Shown: one piece after another, positions 55,555-64,000 of the stretch
Layout: each line of letters starts with the position of its first letter
How positions within the stretch are numbered: position 1 is the first letter of the stretch
Assembly: GCF_002099425.1 (NCBI RefSeq)
Contig: NW_018344216.1
Location: 685,501-749,500, forward strand
Direction: 5' to 3'
DNA: 64,000 nucleotides
Origin: Phascolarctos cinereus
Taxonomy: Eukaryota; Chordata; Mammalia; Diprotodontia; Phascolarctidae
Position numbers and translations under genes: made by a program
The notes under the pieces: generated by a model
Databases searched by the model: none
Seen by the model: only the letters and a program-made list of their open reading frames with translations
What the model was told of the DNA's origin: nothing

Positions 55555-55690
55555 CATATATATTATATATGTGTGTGTATGTATATGTATTGTGTGTGTG
55601 TGTGTGTGTGTATGTATATGTATATATATGCATGTGTGTACATATATACCTGTATATTGTGTATGTACATATATACTTATATATACGTAT
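55518..55690. repeat. (CATA)n followed by irregular TA/TG repeat
   Basis: About nine CATA units, then (TATG)/(TG)n. Frames through it on both strands are artefacts. Confidence 0.9.
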
Positions 55691-56644
55691 CAGTTTCAAA
55701 TACTAGTATTTATTTTATCTAAGTATACAAGTTGGTAGCACTTTCCATTGAAAGCAAAAAGCACAAATCTCACATTTCTTAAAGGCCATTTGGGGTCAAT
55801 GTATTCTCTTTTTCACTCACTCAAGTGTCCTGTCTTGGCCCTTATCCAACGAGGTCATCCCACAGTGCTTTCATGGTCTTGGAGTAAATGCCTTATTGTG
55901 GCATTAACTGCTTTCTGGTACCATTTGTGGGATCTATTAAAATGTAGCCCAGCACTCCACTGCATGGATCCAAATTTTGCCATTGTCTCAACAATACCCC
56001 TTGGAGAATAAAGCTGTCAGGGGGCCACTTCCTTGTTTCTTTGCTTTCTCATCATCCTTCATTAGTCACCCACACAGCTGGGGAAGAAGGGGTTTGTTCA
56101 ATGCATCATTCATAGCACACTCTAAGTTTGAAGTAAAAAACTTTCAGCTGTATCTTCATGTGATAAGATCCTTTTCTGTATGTCACTGATTTGTCACTCT
56201 AGCTTCAGGATCACTTATTTTGTACAGCCACTTTATCCTTCTGTGGCCTATAATATATGCTGAACTCCTAGTCAGCTAGGGCTGCTACCCATCTCTGTCA
56301 TGAGAATCCAACTTGAATCCAATCACACTTGAACTCCATAAACATCATCTTGGAACTTCTCAGTAACCACCCACTGTAAATATAAGAAATTCCAATTTGT
56401 AGATGAGATAATGAGTCCCATTTCCAATATGTCCTCCACCAGATAATTCAACAGGTTTCTAGTGAACATCGCTCACTTGGTACAAGACTTCTCCTAACCT
56501 TGCAGGCTACCATTAGTGAGTAAAACAAAGGGTTTGCCAGGATTTTCATAAGGCAGCACTGGTAGATGCATAAAACAATTAACCAAGTTCCTGAAAATGT
56601 ATTCACACTATATGTTCCAAAGATCTTCAAATGAGGTCAAGCCA

Positions 56645-57165
56645 AATTGACATTTCTAAGTGGCATAGTGGATGGGGTGCTAGGCCTAGAGTCAGGAAGA
56701 CCTGAGTTCAGATCTAACTTTAGATACTTAGCTATATGACCCTGGTCAAATCATTTAATCTCTGTTTGCCTTAGTTTCCTCATCTATAAAATGGGGACAA
56801 GGTAGCTAGGTAGCACAGTGGATACAGCATTAGCCCCAGAGTTAGGAAGACCTAAGTTTAAATCCAGCCTTAGACACATCCTAGCTATGTGAACCCCGGG
56901 CAAATCACTTAACCCTGTTGCCTCAGTTTCCTCCTCTATAAAATGAGCTGGAGAAGGAAATGGCAAACCACTCCAGTCTCTTTGCTAAGAAAGCCCTAAA
57001 TGGAGTCATAGAGAGTAGGACACAACTGAAACAACTCACAACAACAACAACAACAACAATGGGGACAATAGCACACACCTCACAGGGTTGTTGTAAGGAT
57101 CAAATAAGACAATATTTGTAAAGAGCTCAGTGCAGTACCTGGTATATAGTAGATGCTATATAAAA
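56645..57165 (+). repeat. MIR/THER1-type SINE, interrupted by MAR1
   Basis: 5' part: agtggcatagtggatggggtgctaggcctagagtcagg ... ttagtttcctcatctataaaatggggacaa. 3' part after the MAR1: tagcacacacctcacagggttgttgtaaggatcaaataag, gtacctggtatatagtagatgc. Confidence 0.8.
56801..57057 (+). mobile_element. MAR1-type CORE-SINE with perfect 11 bp target-site duplication
   Basis: ggtagctaggtagcacagtggatacag head, full core, tail of cacaactgaaacaactca and (CAA)n. AATGGGGACAA at 56790-56800 and 57058-57068 flank it exactly, inside a THER1 SINE. Confidence 0.9.
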
Positions 57166-57229
57166 GTTAATTATAATTTCTTGTCCATTTCCTTCTGGTT
57201 CTTCTCAATGTCATGACCATGAGCAAGAT

Positions 57230-57540
57230 CACTGAAATGCTTAATGTCATACACAATACTTCAGCTCTTGTCTCCATACCCATGCACTGACCATTCCCAT
57301 TAGAATGTAAGCTACGAGCAGCTAGGTGGTGCAGTGGATAGAGCACTGGCGCTGGACTCAGGAAGATCTGAGTTCAAATGTGACCTCAGATATGAAACAC
57401 TCACTAGCTGTGTGACTCTGGGCAAGTCACTTAATCCCATTGCCTAGCAAAAAAAAAGAAAAAAGAAAAAAAAAAAGAATGTAAGCTACCAAGCTACCTG
57501 CGAGTAGGAATTACTTCATTATTTATATTTGTGCCCTCAG
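57230..57540 (+). repeat. L2 3' tail, interrupted by an A-tailed SINE
   Basis: cattcccattagaatgtaagctac, then after the SINE gcgagtaggaattacttcattatttatatttgtgccctcag: the L2 3' end. Confidence 0.6.
57316..57475 (+). mobile_element. A-tailed marsupial SINE with perfect 14 bp target-site duplication
   Basis: gagcagctaggtggtgcagtggatagagcactgg ... gggcaagtcacttaatcccattgcctagc followed by an A-rich tail (57449-57475). AGAATGTAAGCTAC occurs at 57302-57315 and 57476-57489. The intact duplication and clean tail make this one of the youngest insertions in the window. Confidence 0.92.
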
Positions 57541-57620
57541 TGACTGATGGTATCACCTCCCTGATGTCATGGTCCTCTTTGAGAACAAAGGACAAGTAAC
57601 AGCCTCTGTGAGTAGCAGTA
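57541..57620 (+). repeat. RTE-like 3' end fragment
   Basis: ggtatcacctccctgatgtcatggtcctctttgagaacaaaggacaag is the same 3' end as at 58370-58437. Confidence 0.5.
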
Positions 57621-57682
57621 GGAGCTGATCCACTGGGGACCCAACTGGAACTGGCCAGTTGGGCAACACAGTGCTTGCTTGC

Positions 57683-57838
57683 TTTCCTTCCTTCCTTTCT
57701 TTCCTTCCTTCCTGTCTTTCTTCCTTCCTTCTTTCCTTCCTTTCCTTCCTTCCTTCCTTCCTTCCTTCCTTCCTTCCTTCCTTCCTTCCTTCCTTCCTTC
57801 CTTCCTTCCTTCCTTCCTTCTTTCCTCTCTTTCCCTTC
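57683..57838. repeat. (TTCC)n array
   Basis: About 155 bases of CCTT units. The Phe/Leu/Pro/Ser and Lys/Glu/Gly/Arg frames of 71-115 codons are artefacts. Confidence 0.97.
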
Positions 57839-57899
57839 CATCTGTCACATAAGGTATCACACCCTTACCTGTGAGTGCTCTGCCCAAAGGCATGTAAAT

Positions 57900-58437
57900 T
57901 TTGATCTTACAATATCCTGGGGTTTGGGGCTAGGTTTCTTTCTTAAGGACCATGCCTTAAACCCACATTACTGTGGCTGTCATTGATTGGCCAATAGGTC
58001 CCAGGCCAAGCCCACTTGGTCATTGTTTGGGCCCTGAATGGCTCAGAGTGAATGTAAATAGTAAATGTTTCTATTTTGGCCAGAAACCCTGAGGATCTTC
58101 CCCTCCCAGATGGATTTTTATTTTAACTAGGTAAAAAAGACCTTTCTCGGCCTCATTTCTTACCTAGCCTTAATTACTGGTTGGGTGTTGTTTCGGTCAA
58201 ACTGAGACTTGTTAAAGACCTCAACTTAAAAAGGCCAAGGTCTCCTACTGCATCTCCAGTCATCCTGATCTATATCTTGCCACTATATCCAGATGGATCC
58301 GGAGGAGAAAGTGAGGCTGGTGACTTTGCACAGCCCTCCCTCACTTAAATCCAATTCACTTGCATGTCATGGCATCATCTCCCTGAGGTCATGGTCCTCT
58401 TTGAGAATGAAAAACAAACATCAGCAACAGTGATGAC
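57900..58437 (+). mobile_element. Marsupial interspersed repeat with an RTE-like 3' end
   Basis: tgtggctgtcattgattggccaataggtcccaggccaagcccacttggtcattg, gacctttctcggcctcatttc, aaactgagacttgttaaagacc, then the shared 3' end ctccagtcatcctgatc, gagaaagtgaggctggtgac, gtcatggcatcatctccctgagg, tttgagaatgaaaaacaaac. I recall this as a common marsupial repeat, but its class is inferred. Confidence 0.45.
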
Positions 58438-58439
58438 TA

Positions 58440-58492
58440 ACACACAATGCTTAATAAATACTTGATTTATTGATTAGTAATGATAGCATAAT
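58440..58492 (+). repeat. L2-type 3' tail fragment
   Basis: acacacaatgcttaataaatacttgatttattgatt. Confidence 0.45.
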
Positions 58493-59879
58493 TCTTCACA
58501 AAGTTTCAATAACAGGCACTTAATTCTAGAAAACTCCTTTGTTCTCATATATTGTTCAGATTTAGGCAGCTAATAAGTGCGTCTATCCTTTCTGAATCTG
58601 TACACATTCCCTTTTAGGATATCATGTGACTTACATACTTGACAGCAACTGCAGAACTAACATTTGTAGTTGTCAATTTCAGACCAGCATCTTCCAGTGG
58701 ATCTAATGCTTTGATCATATTCTTATAACATCTTCTCAAAGACTTATCCAAATAGACCAACATCTTCCACTACGACATGTTTCCAACTACCCATTCTGTA
58801 AACTGCTGAAAAATGGCAAGTGACAATGAGATTCCTGAGGTAGAGATGGAAGTGGTAAATGCTTAAATTGGTAGATTCCTGCTGGGAAGATAATGGCTGC
58901 CTTCTCCTTGTTTTCTTCTGTCATAGTATTCTGATAGTATACTCCTCATGGGTCCAGCATTAAAAATGACTGACTATACAGCAAATAGGCCCGGGCATTC
59001 TTAATTCACGTCACAGTAAAAAGGTTTGTGTTAGTTGTCATGTTCAAAGTCTACCAAACTACATGCATTTAGATCTTCCCACTCTTCTCCCGTATCACCA
59101 CTGTGCGCAATGCATATAAAGTTGAGGAACTCTGTGAAATGATGCTATTGGATAATAGTTCCTTCAGGAAGAGGAAGGAATAAATACACTTTAAATCACT
59201 AATGCTATGCAGCCTAGTCATCCCCTAGTCTGTCCAAGGCCTGAAAGAACAAATAATGCCTAAAATACTCCCTGTTACACTCCCTATAGCAGCTATTCCA
59301 AACCTTTGCCTTTCTCATTAAGCACTCAGTTTCCCTTCTGAACTCTCTCAGTGGATGACATGGGTGCCCACATTACTCAGAATGAGATCATCCATCAGGA
59401 GCTTCTTCACCCCCACTTCTTCTACAACTCTAATTCTTTTTAATATCTCTGCCCCTCTTCTCCCCTTTTCCTCTAGTTTCAGAGTATGAAGTGGCCATTC
59501 TCCTGAATGAACTTTCTTCTTTTCTTTTTAACATCATCCTTTCCCATCTCCTCCTGGAACTTGTTTCATCCTCATTTATCACTTTGCTCCTCCAATTTTC
59601 ACTCTCTTCCTGTTACTGACTCCTTACAAGTAGACTCAGACCTTTCCTATTCTTAAGACAATCTTCTCTTAACAATGCCATCCCCTCAATCTATAATCCT
59701 ACATCTCACTTCCATTTTACTGCTAAATTTCTACAAAGAGTAGTCTACAATCTTGGTCTCTACTACCTCAACAACTATTTCCTCTTGAAATCTGGCTTCT
59801 GACTCCACCATTATACTGAAACTTCCTTGCATAAAGCAACCAAAATGGCCTTTTCATTGGTTAAATGTGGTGGATTTTC

Positions 59880-60145
59880 AGAGGCAGCTGGTGATACAGT
59901 GGATAGAGTTCCCTGGGCCTGGAATCAGGAAGACCTGAGTTCAAATCCAGCCTCAAACACTTATTAGCTGTGCAGCTCTGGGCAAGTCACTTAACCTCTG
60001 TTTGCTTCAAGTTTTCTCAACTGTAAAAATAGAGATAATAGTAGCACCCAGACCCACACCCCTCCACCCCTTGCAGAGTTATTGTGAGGATCAAATGAAA
60101 TAATATTTGTAAGATGTGCAGGGCACAATGTGTGCTTATTCCCCC
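59880..60145 (+). repeat. MIR/THER1-type SINE nested in L2
   Basis: gaggcagctggtgatacagtggatagagttccctgggcctggaatcagg, ctgtgcagctctgggcaagtcacttaacc, gcagagttattgtgaggatcaaatg, gcagggcacaatgtgtgc. Confidence 0.8.
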
Positions 60146-60842
60146 CTTTTATTAGTCTTCCTTTTTGATAATGTTTCTGTAGTAATCTACATTGTTGACC
60201 TCCTCCTTCTCCTCAGAGGCTTCTTTGACAATATTTTCTCCCACTTCTCCTCCTACTTGACTATTTTTCTCCATTTCCTTGTCTACATCATCACTTTTCT
60301 TCCCACCTCCTAAGTGTGAGGGTCACCCAAGCCTCTATCCTACATTCTTTTTTTTGTACCATCTAACTCTTGATATTCTTATTCACTCCATGGGTTCATT
60401 ATCACCTCTCATCAGATGACTCCTTAATCTACACTGGAGTTCTAATCTTTCTTCTGTACTACTGTGACACATCTTCATTTGAACTCCAGAATCTTATACT
60501 CAAAATTGAATTAAACATCCCCATTCCTTCCCTTCCTGCTGCCTTTTTCTTTCTCCCTATAAAGAGTATTTCCATCCTTCCAGACATCCAGACTTGAAAC
60601 CTCAGAGAATCTTTGACTTTTTCTTCTTCTACTCCATTCCACCATTCATATGGTGACTGCAATTCAAGCCCTCTTCACCTTTTACTTAAGCTTGCCTCCT
60701 CCCAGGTACTACATCTCCACTCTCTCTTCTCCAATCTATTCTTCATGAAGCTGCTAAAATAGCTTTCCTAAGGCATGGATCTGACCTTGTCACTTGGGCA
60801 CTCAAAAACCTTAAGAGCAAATAAAATTCCTTAGGCTGTGTT

Positions 60843-60958
60843 TAAAGACCAAGGTCATATAGCTTGTATGCATCAGAGGTGAGGCTTGAACTCAAGTCTT
60901 CTTGATTTAAACGCCGGTTTTTTGTCCTCTACAGCAGGCTGTCTCTCACAGACATCGT
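60843..60958 (-). repeat. MIR-family SINE fragment nested in L2
   Basis: aagaccaaggtcatatagcttgtatgcatcagaggtgaggcttgaactcaagtcttcttgatt; the L2 3' end resumes directly after it. Confidence 0.6.
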
Positions 60959-61000
60959 AGGACTTAATAAATGTTTGTAGAATTAAATTGAATTTATTTT

Positions 61001-62045
61001 CCCCTAGAATCTTTGACAGTGGAGAGGAGATGGCATCTGACAGAGTGTATGATAAAGGCACTGGTGAACAAAACTCCTTGCAGTATAGTGGAAGCAAGTA
61101 GGTTAGAAAATGTTCTCTGTCCACTCACATTGGTTCCACAGTGAACACGTAAGTATTCTCAAGGTTCTTCCTAGTGGCTATGCTATTTTTCTTCAGTTAA
61201 ATGGCCAATTTTGGTCTTAAAAGAAAATTATCTTTATAGAATGACCTTGATCCCAAATCACTGTGTAAAAAAATTATAATGGGATTTTGCTATGTTACAT
61301 ATGGTTATCTCAAACACTCACAATCCTTCTGTTATTTCATTACGCTCCCTCTGTAACCTCTCCAGTATGGAACCACAAAACCGTGGTCAAAGATTGCCCT
61401 TTGTGTGTTTTCTTTGCTTTCATGTACAGCCCAGAGATCCCCAGGATAGTACAGTGTATTTTGATTAATAACAATTGTGACATGTCCAAAAAAATGAGGC
61501 AAACTTTTGAATACTGTCATGAGTTTTTAAAGGCCATTTTTCTGTCATCGGGCTAAGTGACTGGATCATTGCTGATACTGTCTGTGGGGCACTCAGGTTC
61601 TTACAGTTTCCTTGATCAGTTGCAGTTGCCACAGGATACATTCTTAGAGAAAAATCTCAGTGCACAGGTATGGCCACATCTGCACCTGCCTCCTGGATTT
61701 CAAAATCTCTGTATGTTTAAAGGATCTGATCAGAAATAAAAGGATAAAGGAAATTGTTGGCCTCTCAGTAGACAGCAGGAGAATGGTAGGGTGGGCAGGG
61801 GGAGTTGATGATAAAACTCCCAGAAGACAAAGACCTTTAATGTTATATTTTTGTTAATTCCACAGTCATTCCACAAGAACTGTATAAGAATCCAAGGGAC
61901 AGAAGCAGCAACAAAGTTGGGAAATAGGAAAATAAGCCAATTCGAGGAAAGATCACTTACATAAGTCAGCTAAATGCGTTCAGACCGAGAGATCAGGCTA
62001 ACTTGCGTCCCAAGAATGAAAATCACTGACCCAAGTTACTGTAGT
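61001..62045. other. About 1 kb without recognised repeat or gene
   Basis: A plus-strand frame at 61287-61556 (90 codons with stop) and others show no recognisable domain. Confidence 0.45.
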
Positions 62046-62047
62046 AA

Positions 62048-62650
62048 TAGCCAACCCCACACTCTGAATGCTCTCCTCCTTCATCTCCGCCTCTTGGAAT
62101 CCCTGACTCCTTCATTCAAGGCTCAGCTCAACCTGGGAAGACTTACATGAACTGCTGCAAAGTGAAATGAACAGAACCAAGATATTATTGTACATAGTAA
62201 CAGCAATATATTGCAACAATAATCAAGTGTGAAAGATCTGACTACTCTCATCAATACAATGGTCCATGTTAGTCCCAAAGGACTCACGATAAAAAAAAAA
62301 ATAATACTATCCACTTCTAGAGAAAATTGATGATTTCTGAGGGCAGATTAGAGCATTTTTTTCACTTTCTTTATATTTCTTGTTTTTTATCTTTTTTTCT
62401 TTTTTGCAACGTGGCTAATACAGAAATATATTTTGCATGACCTCACATGTATAACTGATTTATTGCTTGCCTTCACCAAGGGTAGGAGAGTGGGAGGGAG
62501 AGAGAGTATTTGGAACTCAACATTTTTTAAAAAGTGAATGTTAAAATAAATTCAAATTAAAAAAAAGGCTGTTCTCAGATACCACATCCTTCATTAGACC
62601 TTTCTTTTAACACCTCCCCCTTCCAGTGCTTAATATTCTCCTCACCCTCA
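62048..62650 (+). mobile_element. L2 LINE C-terminal coding end, interrupted by L1
   Basis: Left part 62048-62130: ctgaatgctctcctccttcatctccgcctcttggaatccctgactcc, aggctcagctca. Right part after the L1: taccacatccttcattagacctttc, ccccttccagtgcttaat. Confidence 0.65.
62131..62564 (+). mobile_element. L1-type LINE 3' end with 13 bp target-site duplication, nested in L2
   Basis: acctgggaagacttacatgaactgctgcaaagtgaaatgaacagaacc starts in the ORF2 end. The 3' UTR includes gctaatacagaaatatattttgc, gtaggagagtgggagggag and tttggaactcaacat, then an A-rich tail. AAGGCTCAGCTCA (62118-62130) and AAGGCTGTTCTCA (62565-62577) are the duplicated target, with three mismatches. Confidence 0.75.
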
Positions 62651-63164
62651 AATTACTTTGTATTGACAACACACGAGAGGCATAATTCCCCACCCCGACC
62701 CTCCATCACACAAGTACCCAAACTCTGTAATACCTCAGTCTCTGGGGAAGGGAAGGGGTGTAGGTTCATAGGCTAGCTTGGTTTCTATAGAGCACAATCG
62801 AGGTTCCAAGTTCAAAACTCCTTCAGGTTTGAGCCCCAGGCACCCTGGCTTCTTCCTGCTTCCATGCCAGGCTAGCTGATAATGCCTTTCTGCATGCAAT
62901 CCTGGCTCTTCTTGCACCTGAAACTGAGAAGGGCAAAACACAATGAGCAGGAACAAACTCCCCTAGGCACATTTCTTGGAGGCAGGTTAAAAGAGCAAGA
63001 GCAGAAAAAGGAAGTCCTTCCCTTCTCACACTTTCAGTTCATGGTGCCTGAGCTGTGTGTGGAAGGGAAGAAGAAAGGAGAGCGTAGGAAGAAAGAGGAG
63101 CAGAAAAGCAACAGAAAGAGCTGAGCGTAGTCTGTTGTTGATTTTAAAAATAAGTGATCACTGT
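62651..63164. other. No recognised feature
   Basis: Locally more GC-rich than the rest. Overlapping short frames on both strands have no support. Confidence 0.4.
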
Positions 63165-63258
63165 AACCCCACAGGAATGGTCCAAAACAGGACTTGAATT
63201 TAGGACTTCTGATTCTAGAGACAGTGTGCCTTTACCACCATACTACACTGTCTCACAT
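63165..63258 (-). repeat. MIR-family SINE fragment
   Basis: aacaggacttgaatttaggacttctgattctagagacagtgtgcctttaccaccatactacactg. Confidence 0.55.
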
Positions 63259-63553
63259 TGCATTACCACGACAATTGACTCAGTAAAATGGGGGAGAAAA
63301 TTGATTGCATCTTAGTACTCCTCACTTCTTCCCCACGGTTCTCATACTGCAGGTATAGGACCTGCCGTGGATGTACCATCTGTTTCTACCCTCCCTTGAC
63401 TATACCTTATGTTCCAGAATTTTCTCCATTCTTGTGCCTTTTACCACAACATATCCGACCTATGTCTTATTCTCTCATGACTATTTTAGGTAATCTGATC
63501 AATTAAGTCATATTAGGTGTAAATAGCTGATATTGGACTGAGTGATAATATCC
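63259..63553. other. No recognised feature
   Basis: Unclassified spacer. Confidence 0.35.
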
Positions 63554-63554
63554 T

Positions 63555-63622
63555 AGGAGAGATATAATGTAACGTAAAGGGCACTTGATTTGGGAGTCAA
63601 GAGAGCTGGAGATTTTGCCTCC
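63555..63622 (+). repeat. MIR-type SINE 5' head fragment
   Basis: gtaaagggcacttgatttgggagtcaagagagctggagattttgcc, directly followed by the CCTT tract. Confidence 0.45.
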
Positions 63623-63948
63623 ATCCTTTCCTCCCTCCCTTTGTTCCTTCCTTCCTCCTATCTTTCCTTCTCCTTTCCTTCCTTCCCTCCTTCCCTCTAT
63701 CCATCCTTCCTTCCCTTTCTTTCTTCCTCTGCTTTTCCCCATCCTCCACCCTCCCCTCCTTCCCTCCCTTCCATCCCTTTTTCCTTCCATCCATGCTTCC
63801 CTCCCTCCTTTCTTTCCTTTCCTCTTTCCTTCCCCCTGCCCCAGCCCTTTCTTCCCTCCTTTCCCCTTCCTTGCTCCCTTCCTTCTTCTCTCCCTCCTTT
63901 CCTTCCTTTCCTTTTCCTCTCCCTCCCTCCCTTCCTTCCTTCTTTCTT
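63623..63948. repeat. (CCTT)n polypyrimidine tract
   Basis: About 325 bases of CCTT/CCCT units. All long frames across it on both strands are artefacts. Confidence 0.96.
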
Positions 63949-64000
63949 AAATGTCTATTGAATACTTAGCATGAGACTAAAATTAGCCAGAATCATTTAG

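Larger units (their letters stand above)
54400..59275 (-). mobile_element. Ty3/gypsy (Metaviridae-like) LTR-retrotransposon pol fossil, split by later insertions
   Basis: On the minus strand, short stretches resemble the successive blocks of a vertebrate Ty3/gypsy pol. The reverse transcriptase middle and C-terminal part lie at about 58600-59000. An RNase H part lies at about 56250-56600. The integrase zinc-binding part lies at about 55750-55960, and integrase core and C-terminal parts at about 54700-55330. The order RT - RNase H - IN is the standard Ty3/gypsy order. About 1.8 kb between RT and RNase H (56640-58440) is filled by later SINE, L2-tail, RTE-like and TTCC sequence, and a TA/TG microsatellite lies in the integrase part. 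I saw neither LTR nor gag. The element is clearly broken, with many lesions in every block, and very old. Family is inferred from memory of protein motifs. Confidence 0.65.
59340..61000 (+). mobile_element. L2 LINE ORF2 relic with two SINE insertions
   Basis: Plus-strand L2 from the pre-RT region (ccatcccctcaatctataatcctac) through cattgttgacctcctccttctcctcagaggcttc, ccatgggttcattatcacc, ttggagttctaatc-type stretches, ctgctaaaatagctttcctaaggcatggatctgaccttgtcac and the 3' terminus ggacttaataaatgtttgtagaatt (60960-61000). Two SINEs interrupt it at 59880-60145 and 60843-60958. Many frame breaks. Confidence 0.65.

Noticed and set aside
57494-57893. Lys/Glu/Gly/Arg-rich frames on the minus strand
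   Set aside because: Direct translation of the TTCC array.
63503-63961. Frames of 95-123 codons on both strands
   Set aside because: Direct translation of the CCTT tract.

Overview
This window looks like intergenic or intronic DNA from a marsupial (metatherian) nuclear genome. The sequence is AT-rich and CpG-poor, and I found no convincing functional protein-coding gene. The organism call rests on many copies of a tRNA-derived CORE-SINE of the marsupial MAR1 type, whose 3' end reads GGAAATGGCAAACCACTCC and ends in (CAA)n. It is supported by a shorter marsupial SINE with an A-rich tail, by marsupial-type L1, by abundant L2 and CR1/L3 LINE relics, and by MIR/THER SINEs. Family names come from memory of consensus sequences, not from a database search. 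I cannot separate American from Australian marsupials.

Layout. 0-15 kb: a CR1/L3 and L2 graveyard with MAR1 insertions, an unrecognised minus-strand mRNA-like relic ending in AATAAA (4.26-5.25 kb), an L2 carrying a (GT)n tract (5.9-7.15 kb), and a Y-box/cold-shock processed pseudogene (14.5-14.74 kb). 15-20 kb: the 5' UTR and ORF1 of an L1, a CR1/L3 that received a near full-length 7SL RNA retrocopy (17.20-17.50 kb), and a minus-strand L2 that received a Tigger-type DNA transposon end (19.02-19.28 kb) plus an unidentified ~0.4 kb insert. 20-29 kb: facing CT and GA tracts, an L2 carrying a hAT-like element, and a 3.4 kb minus-strand L1. 29-40 kb: fewer repeats, with a hAT-like element nested in a MIR, a SINE whose tail became a TA/CA microsatellite, and a ~480 bp TATC array. 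40-54 kb: RTE-like, L2, MIR/THER and MAR1 copies, a solo LTR (46.66-47.20 kb) and L1 fragments. 54.4-59.3 kb: a minus-strand Ty3/gypsy (Metaviridae-like) pol fossil, split by several later insertions. 59.3-64 kb: an L2 with two SINE insertions, an L2 with an L1 3' end inserted, and a terminal CCTT tract.

The parts do not form a functional system. The window records layered retroposition: ancient CR1/L3, L2 and gypsy relics, then MIR/THER, hAT, Tigger and 7SL insertions, then L1, MAR1 and the A-tailed SINE. Several insertions can be ordered in time because they interrupt one another and carry target-site duplications. The most unusual items are the gypsy pol fossil, the 7SL retrocopy, the Tigger-like end, a three-copy hAT-like repeat, and two mRNA-like relics.
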